DNA from: Rhizopus arrhizus
Lineage: Eukaryota; Mucoromycota; Mucoromycetes; Mucorales; Rhizopodaceae
Length of the DNA: 64,000 bases
NCBI GenBank assembly: GCA_024220505.1
Contig: JAKZZE010000003.1
Location: forward strand, 1,054,001 to 1,118,000
Reading direction: 5' to 3'
Positions 47,601 through 60,084 of this stretch are shown here, piece by piece. The notes under the pieces were generated by a model. The model made no database searches. It was not told where the DNA came from and saw nothing but the letters and a program-made list of their open reading frames with translations. Numbering within the stretch: position 1 is the first letter of the stretch; every line of letters begins with the position of its first letter. The translations under genes and the position numbers were made by a program.

Positions 47601-50586
47601 ATGCAACAAATTGGCCATTTGAAACCTCTAATCGTTCAGGCACCGATCTTCGTCAAAGCCTTTTGAGTCATTGGAGGCAATTTAAAGAGAAAGATATTTG
47701 GGATATCTCGAGCAAGGAAAAGTCTAGTATTGTTGATAGCTTGGCAAATATACTTATTGAATTTATTGATGCCGATATCCAAGATCTTTTGAAGGAGCAG
47801 ATAAAAGATGCTCAAGTGCTTGATGATCTGATAGTGCAAAAATGGACCTATGTTGCCCGCTTCAATCGCGTTATTGGTATAACAGCTGACTTTGCTGCGG
47901 CCCATCAATCATGGTTAAATCATTTGTGGCCACGCTGTGTTATTGTGGATGAAGCATCAGAAATATTGGAATCCACTCTTGCACCATGTATCTTTGGCCC
48001 ACGCGTTGAGCACCTCGTTCTTTTTGGAAACACCGAGGCCTCATCTCGACCGACTGTCTCTAATCATCTCCTTAAGGGGAATCCTCGAAATGTTGATGTC
48101 TCGCTTTTTGAACGCTGGAAGAAGAATTCGTCTAGTGAAGTGGTACGTTTGGAAGAACAGTGGCGTATGCATTCTGATGTGGCCAATGTATTGAACAAGT
48201 TCAATAGTAACAAGGACCAAGAATCATCTCTACTAATCACTGCTCCACTTGCAACTTGTAATGAAAATATGAGAGACAATAGGCAGAACGTTCTTTATGG
48301 TCTTACGCAGCGTATGTTTTACATTGATTATCAATCATCTCGCTCTCCACAAACTCTTCGTACAGACTATACACACTTGTATCCAGCCTCCATCACTCAA
48401 GCTGATATTGATGAAGCTCAGTTTATTGCTCATCTTGCTACATATATAAGCCAACAACCTTATCCAACCAATGCCAAAATTGCTGTACTCACAGTATGCG
48501 ATGCACAAAAAGATTTGATCCGTAACTGTTTGATAAACGAGGTTCCGAGACGTACTGTGTTTAAATCCAGTCTAGAAAAGATTAAAGTAAGCAGAATTGA
48601 TCAGCATCCAGGCCGTGAATACTGGTTCACAATCGTCAGTACTGCGACTCCTGGAGGCTCAAAATGTCTTGAAGATAATCTATCTATTGCTCTTACACGT
48701 GCAAAGTATGGTGTTTACATTGTTGGAAAGCCAAATCAAGATGCAGTTCACCCTCGCTGGAATAAGTTTAGTCAGTATATGCATGAGATTGGTTTATATG
48801 GACATCAAATTACCCTGACTTGTCACAAGCACAAAACATCATTAGCTGTTGGCTTTTGGCTAGAATTTGAACGAATCAAGAATGGTGGTTGTAATCAACC
48901 TTGTAAGGCACTGATGGCTGATGGTCACGTATGCCCTGAAGAATGTCACCACGGAAGCCACAAAGAAGTTGTGTGTCATGAGTCCTGTAATCGTATTCGT
49001 CCTAGTCATTGTACACATCCTTGTCTCAATAAATGTTACGAATGCTCGGCTAATGGTCATTGTCCTCCCTGCACTGAAGAATGTACGATTGAACTAGATT
49101 GTGGGCATAAATATACAGGTCAATGTTGCGATATACCAAATATATATAGCACAAAGTGTACTGAACCTGTAGAAGCTATGCTATCATGCGGTCACAATGC
49201 ATATGTCAAATGTTTTGAGACTCAAAATCTTAATGCTATTGTATGTCAAGAAAGAGATACGATTGTACTTCGATGTGGACACAGCGCCGAAGCAAGGTGT
49301 GGCACAGAAGTTCTTTGTACAGAGGTGTGTAATCAGTTTTATGAATGTGGACAGCACGTTTGTCAAGAATTGGTAACTAGTTTAAAGAGAGAGAAAGAGA
49401 ATGGTATACTAAAAAGTAAATAGTGTGGAATGGATCATTCTCACGAACGACAACATTGTCCAGCTAGTTGTTCAAAAGAACTTATTTGTGGTCATCGCTG
49501 TGCTAATGGTTCGTATACGTTCTTGTTTTTTTTTTTTTTTTTTAGCTGCAATTAAATGATTTTACTTGACTCTTGATGACTATTTATAGGTTGTGCAAAA
49601 CCAGATGATCATACTCAAAGATGCTTAGAGAAGTGTGGTTATTCATGCTTACATGGATATGAATGTAGTCGTGCTTGCTTTGAAGAATGTGTCAAATGTG
49701 TTAGTTCATGTTCTTATCAATGTAAGCATTTTAAGTGCTTGAAAAAATGCTATGAGGTAAACCTGCTTTTTTTTCTTCTTAACAACTAATGATATTATAG
49801 ATATGTGATCGATCACCATGTAATTCTCCTTGCCAAGAGATTTTTAATTGCTCGTAAGTTAGTCAAAATATTTTTTTTTTTTTTTTTTTTTTTGTTACCT
49901 TTTCTCACAATTTGTAGGCATCAATGTCCTGGTTTATGTGGTGAACCATGTCCGCCTTGTGCGGTCTGTAATCCAGATAAAAAGTGTTCAATTTCTCTTA
50001 GAAAAGTGAGCGAATTCGATGCAAATGAAAGAGTATATATGTTGCCTGATTGTGGCTGTGGTAATTATTATGCACTGTTAAAATGTGCTTGTTTTAAACT
50101 ACTTGTATAGTTTTTTCTGTTGAATTCTTGGATTCTTACTTTAATTATCAAGTCACAAGTGGAGAACATACTGCTATTAAACTTTGGGAATGCCCTCATT
50201 GCAAGAAAAATATTTATACCGCTGGAAGATATAATAAATATATCAAGACTGAAGTTGCTCTAGTCAACAAAATCAAAGCTCAACTTGAAAAACAGAGGCA
50301 GATCTTGACACAGCATGAAAGAGATCAAATCATCCAGGCAATGAATGAAGAAGTTATAAACACTGGAATGCACAGTATAGTTGGTGGTAGATGGTTTGTT
50401 TGTCCAAACAAGCATCCTTATTATGTTGGTGATTGCGGCGGTGCAACCGAAATATCAAAGTGTCCTGAATGCAATGCTCCTATTGGAGGTACTCAACATC
50501 GTGTAATTGAAACAAACAGATTCTATGGTGAGTTTGATGGTTCTAATGAACCTGCTTGGCCTGGTCAACCCAATAGCGTTGTTTAA
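44661..50586 (+). CDS. ZNFX1: ZNFX1-type SF1 RNA helicase with NF-X1 and RZ zinc fingers
   Basis: Seven exons: 44661-44794, 44848-49372, 49424-49508, 49590-49756, 49801-49853, 49918-50060, 50111-50586, summing to 5583 nt (1860 aa). An N-terminal Ser/Thr-rich region precedes the helicase core: Walker A IAGAPGTGKTYLAGKL (about 744), a DEAS Walker B variant VIVDEASEILES (about 1077), EQWRMHSDVANVLNKF and the motif VI region LSIALTRAKYGVYIVG (about 1325). Cys/His-rich NF-X1-type repeats fill about 1390-1700, and an RZ-type finger lies at about 1799-1829 (HPYYVGDCGGATEISKCPEC). Family role: UPF1-like helicases linked to small-RNA inheritance and heterochromatin (ZNFX-1, Hrr1) and to antiviral defence in animals. 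Start set at MQRNQKLQIIDD because that frame alone leads into the conserved FGGMEDVIPEMP block. Intron 3 (81 nt) contains a T run. Confidence 0.93.
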
Positions 50587-51536
50587 TTTTATATATAAAC
50601 GATAAAACAAACTAATAAATATTGCTAATAAATGAAAAAGTACATCTTTATTTCATATTGATTTCTTTAATCACATTTAAAAGCAATTGTTTTACCCAAG
50701 CCCAAAGATCAAAAAATATGTACATTCAACCTACAAGTAATATGCTATTGTTTGTGTAAGTTATATAATACAATTAAAAAAATAGTCATGCAGCAGTAAA
50801 TAATAAAATAGGTGTCTTCTACCAGAAAATTTAATTCTGCAATGCTATCCTCTCATTTTGCTTTCCTTTATAAAGAGTCTATAACTCACATTTAAACCAT
50901 TCAATTCAGTTCAATTCTTATAAATAATCATTCTCATATTACGATCAATATTCAGTGAGAGGAATGTCTTTTATAGAACCATATAAACAACTATAAAGGG
51001 AATGATAATTAAGCAATTTTGCATTGTGCTCTTAATTTTTGTATTCCGATGATCTGTAGACAAAAGTATTGATAAAAAAAAGCACCATACCTTTTATAAA
51101 CAGACTAATCTATTAATTTAAACAAGGACAGAGCTATATCAAACTTGTTGAAGAAGTAGAAAGAGCTTTATTCTAAAGTATAATAGAAAATAACAGAAAA
51201 CAGTATTTCATTTTATGCTATATTGGAGTACAAAAAAAAAAAAAAAAAAAAAAAAAAAACAGGAGTTTCAACCTATTGTCAAACATGATCCGTGCAAATT
51301 TTTTAGTGATACTATTAAACGAAGCCCGTGCTTTTCATAAACTGTTTGCCATACATTAGTAAAGAAAGACAATAGTGACGGATGTGGTTATTTGCTTTAC
51401 TAGTTCAGCATATTAAATTTTATAATCATTTATGATAAAAAAAAAAAGAATGTACTACAAAATAAGGAAAGTATAATAATGATAGTTATCATTTCAACAG
51501 AAAAGAAAGAGAAAAAACATATAAGCATACAGATAT
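50587..51536. other. Convergent intergenic region, nothing recognised
   Basis: About 950 bp between the helicase stop and the 3' end of the next minus-strand gene. A28 tract at 51232-51259. No gene seen. Confidence 0.5.
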
Positions 51537-52431
51537 TTACGGGGAAGCCTCTCTATCAGCAAAACGAATCCTGCGAGAAATATTATCTCGTCGACGTGCT
51601 GATAGTGAACGAAAAGGCGATGATGATGATGAGTGGAAAGGTGGTGATGAACGAGAGGGCGAAGATGAAGCAGGAGATAATGTCGGTGATTGTCGGCGAC
51701 TCTGTCTTGCAGTAGCCAATGATCTTAGTTGTCGTCTAATGCGTCTATGTGCTGAAAGAATGTTTGTCTCAACATCTTGAATTTGGGTAGAATAAGGTGG
51801 TATACTTAAAAGGGCTTCGACCATAGACTGACCGTACATATTCGTATTAACATCAGACGAAGAAAAAGGGAAAACTAGTTCTGATGGCGACATGGCGGCT
51901 AACGTCGCTGCTGACTCGAGAATATTTGGCAAATCTAAAAAAGCAAGCTAAATGTAAGTTTTCTTGCTTTCTTGTAAACTTTCAATATGAACCTTGGGTA
52001 ATGAATTCTGGAACATTTGCAGTATCTGCCCCAAGCCTTGTTCTTGCTGTTAGAAATTGCTCTAGAAGGAATCCGGTTACTTGCAATTGCTCTAATAAAT
52101 CTCTTTTTTCCGAAATAAATTGCTCGATTCTATGATCAAGTTCATCCTGCTGAATGGGTGAGCTATCAGATAAGCTTTGATTCTGTCTTCTATCAGTGAA
52201 CGAAGAAGTCATTATATTACGTCGTCTTGATATACGATTGTGAGTCTGAAAAGGAGCGAATTCAGTAGATGTTGAGACATTACTGTTATTATGACTTGTA
52301 ATGACTGGTATTCTTTCTGTAGTTGATAGCTGTCCTATATTTCTTCCATATAATGATTGGTGTTGCTTACGAATATCTTCTTGTATTTCATCCAAAGATC
52401 TTCTTTTCGGTTTCCATACTGGTAAGCCCAT
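51537..52431 (-). CDS. Hypothetical protein, possibly coiled-coil, Ser/Arg-rich tail
   Basis: Two exons on the minus strand: 51993-52431 and 51537-51934 (58-nt intron with a GTTCAT donor), summing to 837 nt (278 aa). Family not recognised. It opens MGLPVWKPKRRSLDEIQEDI and has a helical stretch around 100-145 (DHRIEQFISEKRDLLEQLQ) that could form a coiled coil. A hydrophobic middle follows (ILESAATLAAMSPSELV), then a basic Ser-rich C-terminus (SPASSSPSRSSPPF, RRRDNISRRIRF). The intron restores a continuous frame, which supports a real gene. The non-standard donor lowers certainty of the join. Confidence 0.75.
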
Positions 52432-54689
52432 TTTTATTCTGTTTAATAAAAAGGGGCTTTTTTTTTTTTTTTTCTAAATTTCCCTCACTGCTGCTTTTTG
52501 GATAAATAAGTTTGACAAGTCACATTTTACCGTTTATGCCATTAAAGGTATAGATTTTTTCTTTCAAGTAAATAAAAAATAGTTTGGCAAATGTGAACTA
52601 GAATTGCGATTGATATTTCAGAGAGTGTTCGATAGAGAAATCAATTTGCAAGCTATTAAATATATGAAGTAAATGATCATATATCAACACATACTGTGCT
52701 TTATAATTTTAACTTAAAGAATTTGTTCCTGAACATTGCCTAGCTAAGTGAGCTATTATTAAATCCGAATACACTAGCCTGAAACTGTCTAGTATCTAGT
52801 TCAATGTAAGTATAAACACGTTTCAATCATTCTTTTACGACCGCTTCACCAAAGTGGTCTGATACAATGTGCATAATCCATTAAAATCCTAAAATGTTAC
52901 TGTGAGCTGGACACTGATCTCAAATTTGTATCATGTCCACGTCAACTTTTTTTTTCAATTTGAATCACTATGTTTTAAAGAAGAAATCCTTGCAGTCATC
53001 CACGTAGCCATATAATCCGTTATGATTAGCAGTTATATAATTGATTGACAATGTCATCTCTGCTGCATTAAAGACTCTAGGAATAAATTCTCAGCTAAGT
53101 CGTACAAATACACTATAATTGATATTAATCATTCTTATTTTGGCATTAATTCCTTGTATATCATGTAGATTTCAGTAATTCACTGCTCTTATACAATTAA
53201 TAATCCTTTTTATTATTCCTCTTATGCTGATATAATATGTGTACATATTTTCATTTTTAACAAGTACTTAATCAAAGGTAAAATGATAGTTTTTGTGTGA
53301 ACAACTAGAAAAAAAAAGCTCAACATGGTATTGAGAGCCTTCGAACTGAGCTGCCGATGTCTATATTTGAATTTTATTTGTTATAAAAGTGTAAAAATTA
53401 CTAATCCGGAGAATTTGATGCCATGCTATGCAACATTCAATAATTATTGAATACATATCAAGGCTAATAAAGATGAAAAGTACAATGGTGTACCCTCTGT
53501 GCTTAATTTAAGCAGGTGACAGGTTATGTGTGGTCTCTTCTAGAGATTTAAAAGTTAATATATGAGTGAATTGATTACAACCAATGCACACCTCGCTGCA
53601 TAGATATTTTGATCTACTGTACGTTGAATATCGACCAATTACCAAAACCTTAAGATAATTTTTTATATCAAATTGGGAAAAAGAACACTTATAATATAAA
53701 AAAGATATAATAGTTTGTAAGGCTTTGGTAAATAATCTCAAAAATTTATAGCAACCTGAAGTATAACGAAAACTAGGCAAACCTTTAAAGTATGCGGGAA
53801 AAGGAAGATACAATTATTGGAAACTAAAGTGAAAGAATGAAGAACTAGTATATCAACGTTATTTTAAATTAGTGTTACGCCGTTGGGAAACTGCCTTCAC
53901 TTTCAACAATAATCCGAAGTTACAGGATTTGTTTAAAAAAGGAATATACGGAACTTATCACTAGCTACATCAATAACCAAATTGGAAGAATTTCTTGGTC
54001 AGAGACATTAGAGATGGCTGTTTGAGAACATTTGGTAGTAGAAAAAATTAAGCATTTCTTCTATAATCAGAAAAAGCGTAAGCAATTTACTAAACGAAAT
54101 GATGTTCTCATATTCTTTACAATTTTCAATATGCTCTTTTTATTTCATTACGCCTTATCTATTTTTAAAAATTAAATAAATAGTCTCTTTTCATAAGGAA
54201 AGAAATCAAAAAAAGCTTTCTCGGTTTGCCTATCCTAAATTGCTTTAGTCTATCTAAGCCTGGTTTTTGGTTTTTCCAGTAGTCGCCTGAATTGAGTCAC
54301 AATAGGTGCTTTTCAGGAATACAAAATATATTTAGCAACTATGTATTAGTAAGCAAAAAAAAACTCCTTGAATGACATTTATTTAATTCTAAAGTGAACA
54401 TTTACATTTGAATATTTCATTTTTTGCTCTCTGTCCCTTGTATATTCGGATAAAAAGGATTTTTGTTTTCTTCTTTTAGATATTTCATCAAGTCGCTAAA
54501 CAAGTCTCGTATATTTTATATTCTAAATTGCAAGAGTAAAAAATCGTCTCACAAAATTAACCTCTAAATTTAAACTCTTCTCACATTGTACAGACCATTG
54601 TTATATTTAGCCATACATTGTCGATACCAACGTAACAGGCTATTCCCAGAATGGGAACTGTGATCTCTTCGTATTAGCTACTACTACTT
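52432..54689. other. Gene desert, left part
   Basis: AT-rich with no recognisable intact gene. It includes a possible LTR/primer-binding-site remnant (52892-53337). Short ORFs such as 53508-53813 (-) show no family motif. Confidence 0.45.
52892..53337 (+). mobile_element. Possible Copia-type LTR end and primer-binding site (weak)
   Basis: A segment beginning TGTTACTGTGAG and ending GCTCAACA is followed directly by TGGTATTGAGAGCC. That resembles the TGGTATCAGAGCC initiator-Met primer-binding site of Copia elements, with a one-base indel or mismatch. The TGTT...AACA ends fit an LTR of about 430 bp. No gag-pol coding and no second LTR are seen, so this is at most a relic. Confidence 0.25.
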
Positions 54690-54980
54690 TTGCCAAAACT
54701 CCTTTCTTGATTTGCCTTGATTTATTACAGTATGTAAACTAAATCTAGAATCATCAGCAAAAAAGCAGTTCTGCATAAAGCTAAACTTTGAATCAGTTAG
54801 CCATATTCCAGCTCCTCTAAATCACAGTCATACAATCTCTGCGGATCTTTTCTTTACTCGAATCTTCGACACTATCTTTAAATTGTTTGAACAACTAATT
54901 TTTAAAAGCAAGGTCAAATCTGACTTTGATACAGTAAAGCCTTCAAATTCAGCGGCGAGATCCTCCATTATGTGATCGAA
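54690..54980 (-). mobile_element. Tc1/mariner transposase relic, minus strand
   Basis: Minus-strand reading with stops: DHIMEDLAAEFEGFTVSKSD (HTH side), RAGIW-like linker, then QNCFFADDSRFSLHTVINQG, which resembles the catalytic VFxDE block. Decayed; boundaries and terminal repeats not found. Confidence 0.45.
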
Positions 54981-57900
54981 TATTGTAATGGATTATTTTA
55001 GGTATAATCTATGAGATTTTAGTATAATCTTCTTTCAATTTGAGAACAGTTTGAACTTTTTCTGGTTGCTCTTCATCTATTTAACAGCTTCATTATCAGC
55101 TGCCTCTTTTGTAGCTTTAACCCTGGGCTTCAGCATAGGCGAAAACATAATATATTTTCTTCTGTATGATTAAACTAAGGTTAACAAACATATATGTCTG
55201 AATATCTTGATCTTTTCTGTTTCAGAATAGCTCTAGTGTTGGTTTTTGCAAGAATTTTTTCGTAAAGCCTTAGGTTAAGATAACTACCTTTTACTTACTG
55301 CCCATTATATACGATATGACGAATAGCTTTAAGAATGATTTCTTTGCTAAACATCATTGTTTCTCCAACAGCTTGTAGTGTATTGAAAGGAAATAAATAA
55401 ATAAAAATGGAGTATACCAAGATATCTGTTTCAGCTAGGAAATTGAATGATATAATAGCTTTTTTTTTTGGAAGAATATATTTATAATTTCAAATAAAAA
55501 ATAAATAAATACGAGTTTTTCTTTCTCATAAATGCTGATTGTAGTAGTCAAGGGAATTTATTTTATTTTGACGCGAAAATAGTTATGCATACTATCACCT
55601 GCTACATAAAAGAATGAAACAAAAACAAAAAAAAAGCCTACGTATGATATTACCTGCCAGAACAAAGAGATAAAATAAAGTAATTATCCCTTTTATGAAA
55701 GTGGAACAAAAAAGAAAGAAAAAGAAAATAAAACACGCCCAAACCATTTACTTCAATAAAGTACAAAACGGTCAGACGTTTTTTAACGCATTTTGGCGTT
55801 TCTTCAATTATTTTATATTCCGTATGAACATTTAGAATTAAAATAATAAGCTAGAAAAAACAAAGGGCACGCTATTTCTTTAATATCAACCAAGCTCTAA
55901 TTAACAACCTCTTTAATTTCTTCTCATAATCATAGGACGCAAGAGCTTAGTATAATGCTGCATACATAGTCCAATAACAACTATACATTGCATAGAGTTT
56001 AGTCCGCTCTAAACAAAATTCTTCTTTTTCACATGAATCACTAAATAAGCACTTTATATATAAAAGCCATAGCATGCTTGTATACAAAATTATTGGCTTT
56101 GTAATATATAAAACAAAGAAATAGATACCTTATATAACTTTTGAAGATAAAAGACAGAGCTGCATTAAAGATGCGAACAGACCACGTTACTTATTTTATG
56201 CGGTTTGGAGCGGAACATAAAGAATTATTTTTTCAAGTAGCATACTTTAAAGGAATAAGAAAACAATTGCGATAAAAAAAATTTAAAACAACTTATTGTT
56301 TCTTCCCAACATATTTTAAGCTTTCAATCAAAAGTAATAAAAAAGTTTATATATATATATATATATATATAAATAAACTAACTAAAGTATTTCTAGTAAA
56401 CAAAAAACTATAAACTCTTTCCTATCTCTCTCTCTCTTCTTCTTTTTTACTCTACCCCTTTCCTATCTTCTGGTAATTCTCTTTCGTATCTTACTATGAC
56501 CTTCTAAATGTCTTTATTATTGTGGTTCCCTGAAAAGTTCAACAAGCTGACTTGTTGAGAAATTCAATACATCATATAATCAACATGCTATCTGCTCATG
56601 TTATCAGAATGGTCGTCTAGAAAGAATCTCTAGTAAAATTGAAGCTTACTCTGCAGCCACTGGTTTAGTTCTCTAATTACAAGGGTCTTCTATGGTAATC
56701 CAAATAAACTTCATTTGTGTATTCAATAGAACTGAATTTAATCTACTCTGATTACAAAGCAAAACAAATCAATAATTTCATTATCACCCTTGTTTTCACA
56801 CACTCTATGGTTACTTTATTATCAAAAGATAGTTTAATTCATTACAAAGCTTTCTGTCCTTCCTTTTGGACAGAGAATTATAAATAACAAGGTATACCCA
56901 GTTGTTTGTTTACAATGTTTATAAGTTTTAAACAAACAAAGCTACGTTATCATCTTATGCCGTCTTTAACCTATCTATCCTATGTTCAAAATCTGCTTGA
57001 TTCTATGTCGTTGCTACATTGAAAGCACATAGCAAAATAACTTAATGTCTTACGCATTTTACCGTTAATTATGTACTTGTTCATTGGTTGCTATATGGAT
57101 AGTTACAGATACTGCTTCATCTTTGGTAGCTCTTTCACGTACTGCATCTGTGCTATAATTGTTCTATTGTACATCTTTACATCAGTACATTGCTTACTGT
57201 AGCTTGGTTGGATGGGTGAAAAATATCAGTAAGACAAACCCAAATAATAAAAGGAAGGACTTAAAGCTCTCTAGCGTCATATCTGACCCGCTTTAAACTG
57301 TCTTTACAGACTAGACTTTGGGAAAAGCTTTACTGGTCGGATTAGAGCTGAAAGCTGTCTATTATTACTTGGGAAAACCAGAAGATTGTGGAAAGCTTAT
57401 TTCGTGTACATATCTCTTGGATGAGGAAGATTGGCATCAAGGCTTATGGCCTGTAGTACATTTCTAAAACGTCATATGCTACATGTTCTTCGTTTGCAAT
57501 GACTTAACGGATTGCTGCTATGATCAAACGTTTTACTTTTATCAACCAATTTTTTCTAACCAATCCTTGGTTGTTTGCTTAGTAGATATTAGTTTCTTTG
57601 GAAACCAATATTTACCATACAAATTGCACATCTTTTTCTTTTCTAGGTGCATAGGACGGTAGCATACTGGTTCCTTCTAGTTTGTTCTGCCTTTTTTATG
57701 GTACTGGTATAGGTATATGGAGTCCCTTCTGACGCAGGTGATGGAAGCATAAGTCTGTAAAATTTCCTCACTGTTTCCACGGTTGAAATGTAAAGTTTCT
57801 ATATAGATTAACTTTGCTTCAACAAATTGATTTGTATGTAAAAAATCTGTTGCTTAATATCATGTACCATCAGCTTTAGTCAATCGTTCTTCTTTTTTAT

Positions 57901-58594
57901 ATTCAGTTTATGTATGTAAGGCCCAAATAGCAAATTTCATGTCTGAGTTAATTTAAAAAGGAATTGCACGAAAAACGTAAAGCTCCTTCTTTTTTATGGT
58001 TACAGCTGCAACTCTCCCATTTCACTAAATATCAAATTCGAAATATTTAATTTCTTGAAGCCTTTTTTTGATGTTTTTGGGCTGTTGTGGATGAGAATAA
58101 ATAAGTCTAACCTTTTAACATGAATATTCTGAATATTTAATTGATATACTAAGCCATTTATATAGAAAAACAGGGTGTGTTGGAACAGAGAATACTGTAA
58201 TTTCAAATATCATTTATAGCATAAGTAATTGTAAATAATTTAATTTGATTCACCTGTGCTTCTACGATTATTTGAAGAAAGAAGTATTCAATTTATTTAT
58301 TCATAAATTAATGGTTTCTTTGTAAAATAAAGTTTAAGAAGCTAATGGAAAAGACACGTAACAAAGATGATGTGTTTCTCTTTATTTTTCGTATGTTTAA
58401 CGAAAATGAAGCATGGATAAAAGTTATATTCTGTTTACAATCATGATAAGAATAGGATAGTAGGGGACCAACTCTTACAAAAAAAAAATACATAAAATAA
58501 AGGGTTTCGTCAAAAATATGAAAGTCCTTTTCATTCTCAAAAATTTTATTTTTATAGTTTCTTTTCTGCACTTTATATAAATATATATATCGCC
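54981..58594. other. Gene desert, right part
   Basis: AT-rich, with a (TA)12 microsatellite at about 56348-56371. A stretch at 57296-57470 reads as open in two frames (for example KAVYYYLGKPEDCGKLISCT) and may be a coding fossil; I cannot assign it. No RNA gene recognised. Confidence 0.45.
56348..56371. repeat. (TA)n microsatellite
   Basis: About twelve TA units in an AT-rich desert. Confidence 0.9.
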
Positions 58595-59773
58595 ATGAAT
58601 ACCAACAATAAAAGACGTCTTTCTAATGACGCGTCAGAGCCTCCAAACAAGAAGCCTACTACAGTTGGAAAAAAGCAAGTATCGCTTTTATCCATGTTCA
58701 AACCTGTACCAACAACGGACGACAATAAAAAGAAAGCTAAAGAAAATGTTAGCAAGGACGCGGACAAAGATCCACACGAATTCTTTAAGAATGTCGATAA
58801 AGAAACACTTGAATTGTTGGATTTAGAAATTAAAACAATGAATAAGGAATGGCTCAAAGTACTTGCTCCCGAAATGGTAAAACCTTACTTTCTCAAGGTA
58901 AAAATAGAAAACAAGCTATTTTACTGCTAAAAGTAACGCGCAATGGTAAATAGTTGAAAAAATACTTGAAAGCAGAGGCTGAAGGAAAAAAGACTATTTT
59001 TCCTCCTTGTAAGAAATTTCATATAAAGAGAAAAAAGAAGAAAGGATTGATTAATTTTTCCATTAGTGAGTCAAGTCTATAGCTGGTCCAACTATACACC
59101 TGTTTCCAACGTGAAGGTGGTTATTTTAGGACAGGATCCTTACCATAACATTAATCAAGCCCACGGATTATGCTTTTCTGTCGTCAAAGGTGTGAGGATA
59201 CCACCATCTTTGGTGAATATGTACAAAGCACTTCAAAAAGATTATCCAGACTTTGTTGTTCCGAATCACGGGTAAAAAACATTATAACTGACTAGTATAT
59301 CGCTTTAATCTTATAAAAAAAAAGTTATTTAGAAAACTGGGCTAAACAAGGTGTTTTATTATTAAATACTTCACTCACTGTAGAAGCGCATAAAGCAGGA
59401 AGTCATGCTAATCAAGGATGGGAACCATTTACAGGTAAAAAGCAGAACCTTTTTTTTTGTGTAAAAAAAGTACTTAATAATTTATAGATGCTATCATACA
59501 ATATTTGAATGAGAAGAAATCTCATATTGTATTCATGTTGTGGGGCTCTCATGCACAAAAGAAGGGTGCTAAAATTAACAAATCTGTAAGTTTATTTTGC
59601 ATACATTATGCGTGAGACTAATTATTTTCAAATAGAAACATTTGGTTTTGAAAAGCGTTCACCCTTCTCCACTTTCAGCTCATAAAGGATTCTTAGATTG
59701 TGGACATTTTAAAAAAGCAAACGAATACTTGAATGATCACGCAAGAGATACAATAAACTGGAACTGCTTATAA
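58595..59773 (+). CDS. UNG1: Uracil-DNA glycosylase
   Basis: Six exons: 58595-58897, 58954-59008, 59067-59271, 59325-59434, 59488-59585, 59636-59773, summing to 909 nt (302 aa). The basic N-terminus ([17 protein letters not shown]) could target the nucleus or mitochondria and is followed by [12 protein letters not shown], which resembles a PCNA-interacting PIP box. Catalytic core: [20 protein letters not shown] (water-activating Asp in GQDPYH), [32 protein letters not shown] and the minor-groove loop [13 protein letters not shown] with the catalytic His. Reaction: hydrolysis of uracil from DNA, first step of base-excision repair. Both catalytic motifs are intact. Confidence 0.96.
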
Positions 59774-60084
59774 AAAGGCATTTTTGTCACTATTGAATAA
59801 AAATTGCGCTTATGTAAATAAGTTATGCGCATTTTCCTTCATTTGATACACGTGTATGAAGCGAGCTTCACATCTATTTTAAAATATATAAATTTATTTC
59901 TTTTTTGTAAAACAAATTTAACTGGTATGCTCATACAGCAAATCTTTGATTGCGTGTTACAATGTTGAAAGACATGATGTAGTCATTTTTGTTAGTTTGA
60001 AGCAAGTCACAAGAAAGAAAAAAAAAATTCAAAAGCTTGAATTGTTTCCTTCTCCCCCTTTTTTTTTTTACAAATTAAAAGGAA
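59774..60084. other. Short intergenic region
   Basis: About 310 bp between the tandem UNG and eIF3h genes, with a T-rich leader before the eIF3h ATG. Nothing else seen. Confidence 0.5.

Noticed and set aside
47636..47908. Antisense ORF inside the helicase exon
   Set aside because: Shadow of strongly conserved coding sequence on the other strand.
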